Below, piece by piece: positions 1-7,795 of a stretch of 64,000 nucleotides of DNA. The stretch's first letter is position 1; every line of letters begins with the position of its first letter. Source of the DNA: Paenibacillus sp. FSL W8-0426 (GTDB lineage Bacteria > Bacillota > Bacilli > Paenibacillales > Paenibacillaceae). The stretch spans positions 1,690,001-1,754,000 of the forward strand of contig NZ_CP150203.1 of the NCBI RefSeq assembly GCF_037969725.1, in the 5' to 3' direction. The position numbers and the translations under genes were made by a program. The notes under the pieces are model-generated. The model did not search any database. It was not told where the DNA came from and worked only from the letters and a program-made list of their open reading frames with translations.

Positions 1-327
1 CAAGGGCAGGCGGCGAAACGAATCAACGAATTGCTCGAGAAGGTGGGGTTGTCCCACCGCCGCAAAGCGTATGCCGAAAAGCTGTCGGGCGGGGAACGCC
101 AACGGGTTGCGATTGCTCGTGCCCTGATGAACGATCCGGCCGTGCTGCTCGCGGATGAGCCGACCGCCAGCCTGGACGCCGAGCGCGGGCTCGACGTTGT
201 GCGCATGCTGGCTGCTCAAGTGAAGGAGCAGCGCAAGAGCGCGGTCATGGTAACCCATGATGAACGCGTGCTGCCATTCGTGGACCGGGTGCTGTTCTTG
301 AAGAACGGCAAGCTGGCTGCAGAGTAA
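1..327 (+). CDS. ABC transporter ATP-binding protein, 3' part (gene starts before the window)
   Basis: The reading frame is open to the left edge, so only the C-terminal part of about 108 residues is present. It carries the ABC signature LSGGERQRVAIARAL, a Walker B with D-loop (VLLADEPTASLD) and the H-loop VMVTHD. These place it in the LolD/MacB-like class of ATPases that drive export or mechanotransmission permeases, acting at the inner face of the membrane. The Walker A motif and the partner permease must lie upstream, outside the window. A rho-independent terminator follows about 65 bases after the stop, so this is the last gene of its transcript. Confidence 0.93.
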   Translation, partial: QGQAAKRINELLEKVGLSHRRKAYAEKLSGGERQRVAIARALMNDPAVLLADEPTASLDAERGLDVVRMLAAQVKEQRKSAVMVTHDERVLPFVDRVLFLKNGKLAAE

Positions 328-390
328 AGGCGTTAGTTTGAACATGGTTTGAATGAATTTCAACGGTCTCATTGTAGTCATTATCATTAA

Positions 391-436
391 AGAGTCGCTT
401 CTCCCTTCCGGTTTGGCAGGGGAGGCGGCTTTTTTC
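391..436 (+). terminator. Rho-independent terminator after the ABC ATPase gene
   Basis: A G+C-rich hairpin (arms 392-404 and 419-430, with some G-U pairing) runs directly into six T residues. It ends the transcript of the truncated ABC ATPase gene. Confidence 0.8.
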
Positions 437-602
437 CATGCAGCGCAGCACCAGTCCAGAACCAATGCAGGATGAAACAAGTGGTATCCATATTAAGAAT
501 AATAAGCAATGGTGAAACATGGATGGTATAATCTTCAAAATGCGATATGAAGGGGAGAAAGGCATACCGCCAGTTTTTCTTTCATTTTCAAGGGGGAATC
601 CG

Positions 603-1289
603 ATGCCAGGTTCAAATGATCGAATTCACATTCCACCTATGGTGGAGATTTCAGAGGGCGTTGTTGAATTAAGGGATGATCGAAAAAAGACGCAATGGAC
701 CGAGACGATTCTGCCCTTTGAATTAGCAGTTTATCCGGTCACGCAGGAGCTTTATGCTTCCCTTATGCGTACCGGGGAAAACGCCGCTTCATCTTCCGAG
801 GGGCGCATTCCTGTGGTGAATGTGTCCTGGTTCGACGCCATACGTTTCTGTAATGCCATGTCGCAGCAAGCCGGACTGCCCGAATCCTATTGCATTCATG
901 AGGATGGTCAGACGGTCAGATGGAAAAGGGAAGCGGACGGCTATCGGCTCCCCACGGAAGCTGAATGGCAATATGCGTGTAAAGCCGGAACAGCCGGTTA
1001 CCGATACGGGGAATTGGATAACATCGGTTGGTATGCGCAAAATTCCAACGGCAAGCCCCAGCCCGTAGGCCAGAAAGAACCCAATGCATGGGGACTTTAC
1101 GACATGCTCGGCAACGTTTGGGAATGGTGCTGGGATCTTTACGATGAGGAGGTTTATGGTTCGTACCGCATTTTTCGCGGAGGAAGCTGGGCGGAAGAGG
1201 CAAGAGGCTGCGGTGCGACGTGCCGACGGCGCAGTCACCCGACATTCGGGATCGAGGATTTGGGATTTCGCCTGGCGAGGTCGAGATAG
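603..1289 (+). CDS. SUMF1/formylglycine-generating-enzyme-like domain protein
   Basis: Protein of 228 residues made almost entirely of one FGE-sulfatase (SUMF1/EgtB/PvdO) fold. Family landmarks are RIPVVNVSWFDAIRFCN, YRLPTEAEWQYAC, the segment GLYDMLGNVWEWC and the C-terminal RGGSW...DLGFRLAR. ATG 603 is chosen because AGGGGG lies at a good distance; the frame also opens at 519 but without a ribosome site. Two cysteines (GCGATC) fall near the position of the copper-binding catalytic pair of true FGEs, but with spacing CxxxC rather than CxxxxC, so oxidase activity cannot be assumed. Members of this fold also act as nonheme-iron sulfoxide synthases or as inert binding modules. No sulfatase gene is adjacent, and the substrate is unknown. 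Confidence 0.85.
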   Translation: MPGSNDRIHIPPMVEISEGVVELRDDRKKTQWTETILPFELAVYPVTQELYASLMRTGENAASSSEGRIPVVNVSWFDAIRFCNAMSQQAGLPESYCIHEDGQTVRWKREADGYRLPTEAEWQYACKAGTAGYRYGELDNIGWYAQNSNGKPQPVGQKEPNAWGLYDMLGNVWEWCWDLYDEEVYGSYRIFRGGSWAEEARGCGATCRRRSHPTFGIEDLGFRLARSR

Positions 1290-1358
1290 CACATCGGGTT
1301 AACCCATACGTTTGTGTTGAAGTTCCAACCATTTTAATCGTTTCCTTCTGGAGGTTAT

Positions 1359-2078
1359 ATGAGAAAATATGGGCTAGGTTTGGTGGCTGGGGTGATCGGG
1401 CTGCTGCTTGCAGGCTGCTCAAGTGCAAGTCCAACGGTAGAGAGTATGAAGGACGATGCTTCCGGCAGTGCTTTGTCCAGCGGAATGAAGGTGGCAGAGA
1501 CATTGGATGACCATGTTAACGACGCTCAGGAGCATGGAGCAGCGGCACGAACGGAAGAAGAGAATCATTCTGGAGAATCGAATTCAAATCCGCCGGACGA
1601 AGGGCCTGCGATAGCGTCAGCCGTAACGGATACGTCGTATGATAACGTGATTGACCGGTCCTACGGCGTTGACGAGCATTTTGAGTTGTCCGCATCCACG
1701 ATGGAAATGAATCAGTTTGCGCAGCAATATTCACAGGCTTGGGGGGAGGAGTGGCAGAACGTAATAAGCCAGTTGCGGACGTTAATGGATTTTGAAGAGG
1801 ACCGGGACGCGTTGGATCGGCTTGAACACAATTATGAAGCATTCGTGGAACAGGCTGCCGTCCTGGAGAAACTTTCTTTTACGGATATTGAGGAACAACC
1901 TGCGAATAGAAGCTACGGAACGTTGGCTACGAGTGCGTCCCTTTTGCGAAAGGCTGAATTGATCCGGGAACAGACCTTGGAATTGATTCGTTTATATGAA
2001 GAATACCAAGGAAGCGAGAATAGCTATGTTTATGTATTTTCAGAACATGACAAGGTGAACACCGGAGAAGCTAAATAA
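1359..2078 (+). CDS. Predicted lipoprotein of unknown function
   Basis: Protein of 239 residues starting with a lipoprotein signal peptide: short basic N-terminus, hydrophobic stretch and lipobox LLAGC with the lipidated cysteine at residue 20. GGAGG precedes ATG 1359. The next roughly 80 residues are acidic, Ser/Glu-rich and probably disordered; the remainder is predicted helical and rich in Glu, Gln and Leu, suggesting a small helical bundle anchored on the outer face of the membrane. No catalytic motif is recognisable. It stands 69 bases after the SUMF1-like gene and may be cotranscribed with it. Confidence 0.8.
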   Translation: MRKYGLGLVAGVIGLLLAGCSSASPTVESMKDDASGSALSSGMKVAETLDDHVNDAQEHGAAARTEEENHSGESNSNPPDEGPAIASAVTDTSYDNVIDRSYGVDEHFELSASTMEMNQFAQQYSQAWGEEWQNVISQLRTLMDFEEDRDALDRLEHNYEAFVEQAAVLEKLSFTDIEEQPANRSYGTLATSASLLRKAELIREQTLELIRLYEEYQGSENSYVYVFSEHDKVNTGEAK

Positions 2079-2114
2079 GCGAAATCAACGTGAAACGAAG
2101 AAGGAGGGGGAACG

Positions 2115-2468
2115 ATGAAAATTAGCTGCGCATGCGGTGGCGTCATTGTGGATTCTACCGACTATCTTTCGTATAAAGGTCATCTGATTTCGGATCAGGA
2201 CTGGGATGATTTGATGGATGCGATGGATCGGGCCATTGAGCAGTCGGGACCTTCTGCGGAAGAGAAAGAGCATGCAGCCATGCATATGCGCAGGTTGTTG
2301 TCCAAGCTGGAAAGGACGATATACCAGTGTACGGAATGCGGAGCCTTAATCGTGGATAAAGTTGATGGAGGGTTGGATCGTTTCGTCAAAACAGAACCTT
2401 ACACTGGATCGCGAACGCTGGGTTCCGTTTTTGGAGAAGAGTGGAAAGGATTTCTGATCGGAGACTGA
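2115..2468 (+). CDS. Small hypothetical protein with split zinc-ribbon cysteines
   Basis: Protein of 117 residues preceded by a very strong ribosome site (AAGGAGGGGG). It has a CAC motif at residues 5-7 and a second knuckle CTECG near residue 74, separated by an acidic helical region. This suggests one zinc ribbon formed from the two ends, with a helical insertion. The family is not recognised. It lies 36 bases after the lipoprotein gene, in the same direction, so the two are probably on one transcript. Confidence 0.75.
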   Translation: MKISCACGGVIVDSTDYLSYKGHLISDQDWDDLMDAMDRAIEQSGPSAEEKEHAAMHMRRLLSKLERTIYQCTECGALIVDKVDGGLDRFVKTEPYTGSRTLGSVFGEEWKGFLIGD

Positions 2469-2501
2469 AGCGATGAACGAACCGGAGCCATCAAAGGATA
2501 G

Positions 2502-2669
2502 TTGTGGGGGGATCATCGGTTTAACACGGAATTCCGGGAGTGGACAGAGTTAAAGGCAGCCTATGATTCTGCTTTCAACGAACAGGAACAGCGGCAGCGC
2601 CTTCGGTCGGCCACACTGAAAAGAAATGACGTCCTCATCCATACCTGGCAAAGTGACGTCATCTTATAG
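2502..2669 (+). CDS. Possible small ORF or gene remnant (55 aa, TTG start)
   Basis: A TTG at 2502 preceded by AAAGGA opens a frame of 55 codons with a plausible charged, helical composition (EFREWTELKAAYDSAF and on). In another frame an ATG at 2473 opens a 26-codon stretch that ends inside it, so the two may be halves of one gene broken by a frameshift in the run of G residues near 2506-2511. The rest of 2669-2828 shows no gene. The family is not recognised and the region could be noncoding. Confidence 0.25.
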   Translation: MWGDHRFNTEFREWTELKAAYDSAFNEQEQRQRLRSATLKRNDVLIHTWQSDVIL

Positions 2670-2828
2670 TTCAAGTTGGATTGGTGAGATTATGGGGTTG
2701 TGACTGATTGCAATCATTGAACAAAGGCAGGATCAGTGGGTCGTGAGCGAGAAAAATAGTACAAGCCATTTGTGAGTATATGTTATCCCTAAACGAATAA
2801 AACGAAAGAGAAAGGGTGTTCGCGCAAT

Positions 2829-3131
2829 ATGACTCAGGAAAAAGGCGAAGCCAGAACCTGTGCCGGGGGCCACGTGTATTACAAAACAAGCGATTGCCCG
2901 ACCTGTCCGGTCTGCGAGCAGGAACGGAAACCCCGGGACGGATTCCTGGCACAGTTGTCTGCGCCAGCCCGACGGGCATTGGAAGGGGAGGGAATCACGG
3001 ATTTAGACAAACTGTCCGCCCATACCGAAAAAGAAATCCTGAAGCTGCACGGCATCGGCCCCTCTTCCATGCCCAAGCTCAGACAATCGCTTGCCGAGGC
3101 CGGATTGTCTTTCAAGGAGAACACGCCTTAG
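2829..3131 (+). CDS. RNA polymerase alpha C-terminal-domain-like protein with N-terminal zinc knuckle
   Basis: Protein of 100 residues. The N-terminal 30 residues hold cysteines in a CPTCPVC pattern that probably bind zinc. Residues 42-95 form a helix-hairpin-helix module (LSAPARRALEGEGITDL, then LKLHGIGPSSMPKL) of the type found in the RNA polymerase alpha subunit C-terminal domain, which binds DNA or protein. The ribosome site is weak (AAAGGG, 13 bases away). It converges on the next gene with a 4-base overlap. A role in transcription or nucleic-acid binding is inferred from the fold only. Confidence 0.75.
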   Translation: MTQEKGEARTCAGGHVYYKTSDCPTCPVCEQERKPRDGFLAQLSAPARRALEGEGITDLDKLSAHTEKEILKLHGIGPSSMPKLRQSLAEAGLSFKENTP

Positions 3132-4066
3132 TCCAGCACTGCAGCCAATTGCCCAACATCGGTCAAGTACAGCTTGCTTCCTTCGCTTAAGAGCAATTGA
3201 TGCTGGCGAAAGCTTTGCCGCGCGGCCTGCAATGGTTGGGAATCTTCATTTACAAATGAAATGCGCTGTCCTTTGGTCAGACGGCCGGGGCTATCCTGTT
3301 TTTTCAAAACGAAGGAACCATGCTTACCATACCCCGCGTCGAACAGGAAGTGGTAACCATCCGTGCAGAGCCCGGAAGAGCCCGACAGGCCAGGATTGAT
3401 GAACGTGGTCTGCGGGCGATGGGTACCGCCTCTAATCAGGCCAAGCTTGAAATCCGCGTAATAGTAGAACCAAACTTCCTGTTCGTTCACGACGTTCAAG
3501 GCATAACAATCTGCGATGTCGGCTGCTTGATTTTCGAAGCGTTTGTTGCCTTGATCGTCCCAGGCAATAAGTCCTTGTGCCCCAACGGGTTCACCCCAGC
3601 CATAATTGCCGAATACCCCCTCGTCGAAGTACCCGGTCCAGATCGTGCCATCCTCCGTTACCTGGACGTCTTGGATGCCGTCTCCCAGCAAAAATTCACG
3701 AACCGTAGTTCCTTCGGCATCGATGACTTTGGCGTTGAGATCATGCTTGCCGTCCCCGTAACGCGTACAGCGTGCGCCAACCAGGAGCAAATGCTCACCC
3801 AGAGGCTGCAAGTAATGATAGTTGAACGTTTGTCCCCAGAGCAGCACTTCCTGAATGCAGGAATCCCCGATGATCAACGCTTTGTACGTCCGGAATTGCC
3901 GCAGCTTGGCTGGAACGAACATGCCATCTTCTCTTTCGGGGATGCGGTCGATCAGCAGCACGTAAATCCGGCCATCTCCGCCGAGTTGGGTCGATACCAC
4001 TTCGTATCCCTCCGTGTACGCAGCGATGTCGTGCAGGGGATGCAGTTTTATTTTTGGGTTAGCCAT
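3128..4066 (-). CDS. Hypothetical protein, possible beta-propeller
   Basis: Protein of 312 residues with a good ribosome site (AGAGGAGA) before the ATG at 4066 on the minus strand. It contains recurring beta-strand stretches with motifs such as GDGRIYVLLID, EDGTIWTGYFDEG and DQGNKRF, as in WD-, NHL- or YncE-like propellers that report small-molecule or protein binding. No signal peptide or membrane segment is seen, so it is probably cytoplasmic. No specific family is recognised. The 3' end overlaps the convergent alpha-CTD-like gene by 4 bases. Confidence 0.7.
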   Translation of the reverse strand: MANPKIKLHPLHDIAAYTEGYEVVSTQLGGDGRIYVLLIDRIPEREDGMFVPAKLRQFRTYKALIIGDSCIQEVLLWGQTFNYHYLQPLGEHLLLVGARCTRYGDGKHDLNAKVIDAEGTTVREFLLGDGIQDVQVTEDGTIWTGYFDEGVFGNYGWGEPVGAQGLIAWDDQGNKRFENQAADIADCYALNVVNEQEVWFYYYADFKLGLIRGGTHRPQTTFINPGLSGSSGLCTDGYHFLFDAGYGKHGSFVLKKQDSPGRLTKGQRISFVNEDSQPLQAARQSFRQHQLLLSEGSKLYLTDVGQLAAVLD

Positions 4067-4301
4067 AGGCCATTCTCCTCTCTTATTTCTTCCGAATCAA
4101 TACCGTTCCCACAAAATGCATACATTCATTATGGCGCCGGAATTGTGCACAGAACATGGCAAAAGTATAGCGATATCAAGAAGGGGATTATGGCTGCTCA
4201 TTTTTTAGTTGCCTAAAAATAACAAATCCTATAGATTAGTCTAATATCCCAAATGGAATATTTTCCATGAGATTTGTAATTCAAAATCAGGGGGCGGTTT
4301 C

Positions 4302-4883
4302 ATGCAAACGATGGAGCAATGCTTTGATCCATTTCCGAGGCTGGAAACGGAACGTACCTGGCTTCGGCCGATTACGCATGAAGATTTGGAAGATATGTAC
4401 GCATATTGCTCGATTCCCGTCGTTTCGCAGTTCACAACATGGGATGCGCATCAGAGCAGGGAAGATACTCGGGGATTTATCGATTTTATCCAAAATCAGT
4501 ACGAGACGCGAAAAATAGGGCCATGGGGAATCGAAGACAAAGGATCAGGAAATCTGATTGGCAGCTGCAACTATGTCAATTGCAATCAAAGTCAGCTTAC
4601 CGCCGAGCTTGGATATGTATTGTCTCCTTCATACTGGAATAAAGGCATCATGAGCGAGGTTATTCGCCGGGTGATCCGTTTTGGCTTCGAGGAGATGGGG
4701 CTTGAGCGTATTGAGGCGAAATGCATGGTGGAAAATATAGGATCAGCCAGAGTCATGGAGAAGTCAGGCATGACCTATGAAGGTACGCTCCGGAGCTATA
4801 TGCAGGTGAAAGAACAGAGATTGGACTTGAAGCTCTATGCCATCATTCGTGTGGATTTTGAGTCAGGATGTAGTGACAGTTAG
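4302..4883 (+). CDS. GNAT family N-acetyltransferase (RimJ/RimL type)
   Basis: Protein of 193 residues with the RimJ/RimL-like layout: N-terminal TERTWLRPITHEDLEDMY, a middle beta-strand pair (GIEDKGSGNLIGSCNY), the acetyl-CoA-binding region YWNKGIMSEVIRRVIRF and the C-terminal AKCMVENIGSARVMEKSGM. It would transfer acetyl from acetyl-CoA to an amine, possibly a ribosomal-protein N-terminus or a small molecule. GGGGGCGG precedes ATG 4302. It is one of eight GNAT genes in the window. The 235 bases upstream, shared with the divergent propeller-like gene, must hold both promoters and contain a short palindrome at about 4233-4245. Confidence 0.9.
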   Translation: MQTMEQCFDPFPRLETERTWLRPITHEDLEDMYAYCSIPVVSQFTTWDAHQSREDTRGFIDFIQNQYETRKIGPWGIEDKGSGNLIGSCNYVNCNQSQLTAELGYVLSPSYWNKGIMSEVIRRVIRFGFEEMGLERIEAKCMVENIGSARVMEKSGMTYEGTLRSYMQVKEQRLDLKLYAIIRVDFESGCSDS

Positions 4884-5012
4884 GGGACGGTTATGAAGGA
4901 TGCATCAGGAAAAATGCCTGATACTCCAGCTCAAGCATTGACGTCTTTTTCCACGGAGATTTCGGGATTCAGGATACATCTGGGTGGATTTTATGGATAA
5001 GGGGGCCAAACC

Positions 5013-5489
5013 ATGGGAATGATCGGACAATATGTGGCAATGCCGAACGAGTTAATCGTGAAATTAGCAGAAGGCAGTTTGCTTTTGAATGACGTGGATC
5101 TGCAGAAATACGAGGGATTGGATATTGATAAGTCTTGGGAAGGCATTCATTTTTGGTTAACCGAAGAGTTGAATGACGGTGAACCGCCGCAAGGCTATGT
5201 CGTACCTCTGCGGGACGAGCAGTATCTCGATTTTGAGAGTTTCGGTGCGTTCTATCTATTTGTCGATCAAGTGAAGGAAGCAGCGGTTTATTTGGAAAGG
5301 GTGACCGAAGATGAGCTGAAGGAACGTTATGACTTCCAAACGATGGTGGACGAGCAGATCTACCCTCTTGTGGAGGGAGACGAACAACAGGAATTTTACG
5401 ACTATCTGAAGGTCAACTTGGACGAAATCGGGCGTTTTTATGCCAAGAGCGTGGCAGAGGGGAACGGTATCGTGTTTTATATTTTCTGA
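5013..5489 (+). CDS. DUF1877 (YfbM-like) family protein
   Basis: Protein of 158 residues that begins MGMIGQYVAMP, as YfbM/DUF1877 proteins do, and continues with WEGIHFWLT and the conserved acidic C-terminal half ending in YDYLKVNLDEIGRFY. AAGGGGG sits 7 bases before ATG 5013. The biochemical role of the family is unknown; members are cytoplasmic and some occur in toxin-immunity neighbourhoods. A hairpin terminator follows directly at 5499-5533, so this is a monocistronic unit. Confidence 0.82.
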   Translation: MGMIGQYVAMPNELIVKLAEGSLLLNDVDLQKYEGLDIDKSWEGIHFWLTEELNDGEPPQGYVVPLRDEQYLDFESFGAFYLFVDQVKEAAVYLERVTEDELKERYDFQTMVDEQIYPLVEGDEQQEFYDYLKVNLDEIGRFYAKSVAEGNGIVFYIF

Positions 5490-5498
5490 TGGCAGCAG

Positions 5499-5533
5499 AA
5501 CCATGTCCCGTTTCCGGGAGATGGTTTTTCTTT
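5499..5533 (+). terminator. Rho-independent terminator after the DUF1877 gene
   Basis: Twelve-base arms (5499-5510 and 5515-5526, one mismatch) with a TTTC loop, followed by a T-rich tail. Confidence 0.75.
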
Positions 5534-5667
5534 GTTTGAACAATGGCGTTGAAAAGCTGAGGACGAGTATGCCATATGGGAAATGTCATATTCAGGCCGT
5601 ACGTGAGTCCTGTATACTTTTTGGGTTATCGGCTATGCCGAATCAGGATGTACGGGAGGTCTATGGC

Positions 5668-6627
5668 ATGACTGCAAAAAACAAGTACAAAGCGCTGGAG
5701 CTTGAAACGCCCGGCGTATACGATTTGGAAGGACTGGAGGTCGGGGTCACCTCCAACTGCAATTACAAATGCGATTATTGCTGCGCCTATAACCGGGACG
5801 ACGGGCAATGCATCAGCGGGGAGGAGGTTATACGCATCATCCGTGAACTTCCTGCTTTGAAGCGTGTGCGCTTGTCCGGGGGAGAGGTGACGCTGAAGTA
5901 CCAGGATTGTTTGGACATCGTATCTTACTGCGGGGCGCATGGCATTGATACACAGCTGAACACCAACGCCAGCCTGCTGACGGAGGAACGGATTGTTGCG
6001 CTGCGTGACGCAGGGTTGTCCAACATCCATATTTCGTTCAATTATACCAATGCGGAAGAATACGCGGCTTATTACCGAGTGCATCCTCGGATGTATGCGC
6101 GGTTAGAGCAGAACATCCGCATGTGTGCGGAAGCCGGACTGGAAACGGTATTAGAGACCTTACTCTTCGAAGGCACTCAATCCAACATGGCCGCGATCAG
6201 CGAGAAGGTGTATGAGCTTGGCGTACGCATCCATGAAATACAGAACAGTATCGTCATGCCGCACAGCAATTGGGACAGGATTGCGACGCAGGAAGCGCTA
6301 GTTCAATCGGTGAATGAATTGATTGCGAACAAACGGGAGGATACGACGCTGTATTTCACGTGCATGGATCGCTTTGCCGAGCGGCTCGGGTTACATGAAC
6401 AGCCGGGTGTATACTTCTCCAACTGCGTGGACGGCACGAAGCAGCTGCATTTGCACGGCAACGGAGACATCCTGATCTGCGAATTATGCCACCCGGTCGT
6501 CATCGGCAACATTTATAACGGTACATCGCTGAAAGACATTTATGTCCAGCAACCGGAAGCGCTTACGGAGTTTTTGACCCAACGCCCTTGCCCGGCCTAC
6601 GATGCACTCTTTGCAAATAAAGCATAA
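5668..6627 (+). CDS. Radical SAM enzyme with SPASM-like C-terminal region
   Basis: Protein of 319 residues from ATG 5668 (GGGAGG 8 bases upstream; the frame is open further up to 5440 but that part crosses the preceding terminator and is not plausible). The cluster motif CNYKCDYC (C31, C35, C38) binds a 4Fe-4S cluster used to split S-adenosylmethionine; RLSGGEVTLK is the SAM-binding GGE segment. The last third holds further cysteines (TCMDRF, SNCVDG, ICELC) followed by IGNIYNGTSLKDIY, resembling SPASM/twitch auxiliary-cluster domains of MoaA- and peptide-maturing enzymes. No precursor peptide or partner gene is visible nearby, so the substrate is unknown. Confidence 0.85.
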   Translation: MTAKNKYKALELETPGVYDLEGLEVGVTSNCNYKCDYCCAYNRDDGQCISGEEVIRIIRELPALKRVRLSGGEVTLKYQDCLDIVSYCGAHGIDTQLNTNASLLTEERIVALRDAGLSNIHISFNYTNAEEYAAYYRVHPRMYARLEQNIRMCAEAGLETVLETLLFEGTQSNMAAISEKVYELGVRIHEIQNSIVMPHSNWDRIATQEALVQSVNELIANKREDTTLYFTCMDRFAERLGLHEQPGVYFSNCVDGTKQLHLHGNGDILICELCHPVVIGNIYNGTSLKDIYVQQPEALTEFLTQRPCPAYDALFANKA

Positions 6628-6670
6628 CGATTGGAACGATGATTTACTTCCAAGGTATATCAAAAGTAAT

Positions 6671-6718
6671 GAAGGCAGCCTTATCCCTGAATAAAGGGAG
6701 GGCGGCCTTCTTTTTTTT
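6671..6718 (+). terminator. Rho-independent terminator after the radical SAM gene
   Basis: GAAGGC at 6671 pairs with GCCTTC at 6705-6710, with partial inner pairing, followed by eight T residues. Confidence 0.8.
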
Positions 6719-6808
6719 GCCATACGGCAGAGCCGGCATGTTTCAGATTCATTTAAGCAACCGGCTCTATCATGTGCTTAAGAAAGAACTTGATGAGGTG
6801 AACGTCCA

Positions 6809-7795
6809 ATGATGAAACCATATAATCCCCCACGGGAGCAGCGCTCCGGCACGAAAAGCAAACGAAAACGCATCTGGCTGACGGCTTCGATGGTTGTGGT
6901 TCTGGGCCTCGGAACCGTAGTGTACAGCCTCGCGGACCGTTATTTGATCCGGCACGTCGAAGTCGTCGTTGCGGCTGACAATACCGCACAGGCCAGCTCA
7001 TCGACCGACGTCACGACGACTGCCGCGGAAGCCAATGCCAATTACGATGACTGGAACTATTCCAGCGACAGCCTGAACATCAGCATTGATAAGGTGCAGA
7101 CTGGCTCCGGTTCGGACCAGATTACCTACTATGTTGCCGACGTTGTGATGAAGGATGCCAGCAGCCTGCAAGCCGCTTTGGCAGACAACAGCTTCGGAAC
7201 GAACATTACCGAAGATACGTCGGACATTGCTGCAGCGAACAATGCGATCTTTGCCATCAACGGCGACTATTACGGTTTTCGTGACGATGGCGTCATCATT
7301 CGCAATGGCACGCTCTACCGGGATGAACCGGTCCGGGACGCGATGGCTTTGCTCAGCGACGGTACGATGAAGACGTACAGCGAAACGGAGGTCTCCTCCT
7401 CGGAACTGCTGGCCGAAGGAGTGACCAATACGTTGTCCTTTGGGCCGATCCTGGTAAAGGACGGCGAGATCACGAGTGATTTCAGCCATGTCGAGATCGA
7501 CAAAAATTTCGGCAACCGATCCATTCAGGATGCGAATCCACGCACCGCCATCGGCATGATTGCACCGAACCATTATGTGTTCGTCGTTGTTGACGGTCGG
7601 CAGCAAGACAGCCGGGGCATGACGCTCGCCGAGCTGGCGCAGACGATGAAGGATCTGGGGGCGACCGAGGCTTACAATCTGGACGGCGGCGGCTCGTCAA
7701 CGATGTATTTCATGGGCAGAGTCGTAAACAATCCGCTGGGCAAAAACAGTGAACGCGGCGTAAGCGACATCCTGTACCTGAAGGAGAGTGAATGA
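6809..7795 (+). CDS. Phosphodiester glycosidase (NAGPA/DUF2233) family protein, membrane-anchored
   Basis: Protein of 328 residues with a basic N-terminus, one membrane segment at about 24-46, a Ser/Thr/Ala-rich linker and an extracellular NAGPA domain. Domain landmarks are AIFAINGDYYG, the Arg-containing segment RTAIGMI, VVVDGRQQDSRGMTLAELAQ and the signature YNLDGGGSSTMYF. The family hydrolyses sugar phosphodiesters, and bacterial members are tied to exopolysaccharide or wall-glycan metabolism. GAGGTG precedes ATG 6809. Its last four bases overlap the GT2-GtrA gene, so the two are translationally coupled and probably act on the same surface glycan. Confidence 0.9.
   Translation: MMKPYNPPREQRSGTKSKRKRIWLTASMVVVLGLGTVVYSLADRYLIRHVEVVVAADNTAQASSSTDVTTTAAEANANYDDWNYSSDSLNISIDKVQTGSGSDQITYYVADVVMKDASSLQAALADNSFGTNITEDTSDIAAANNAIFAINGDYYGFRDDGVIIRNGTLYRDEPVRDAMALLSDGTMKTYSETEVSSSELLAEGVTNTLSFGPILVKDGEITSDFSHVEIDKNFGNRSIQDANPRTAIGMIAPNHYVFVVVDGRQQDSRGMTLAELAQTMKDLGATEAYNLDGGGSSTMYFMGRVVNNPLGKNSERGVSDILYLKESE

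Noticed and set aside
3320..4216. Plus-strand open frame of 298 codons opposite the propeller-like gene
   Set aside because: It mirrors the minus-strand gene, which has a better ribosome site and protein-like composition.
5440..5667. N-terminal extension of the radical SAM protein
   Set aside because: It would begin inside the DUF1877 gene and read through the terminator at 5499-5533. ATG 5668 has a good ribosome site.
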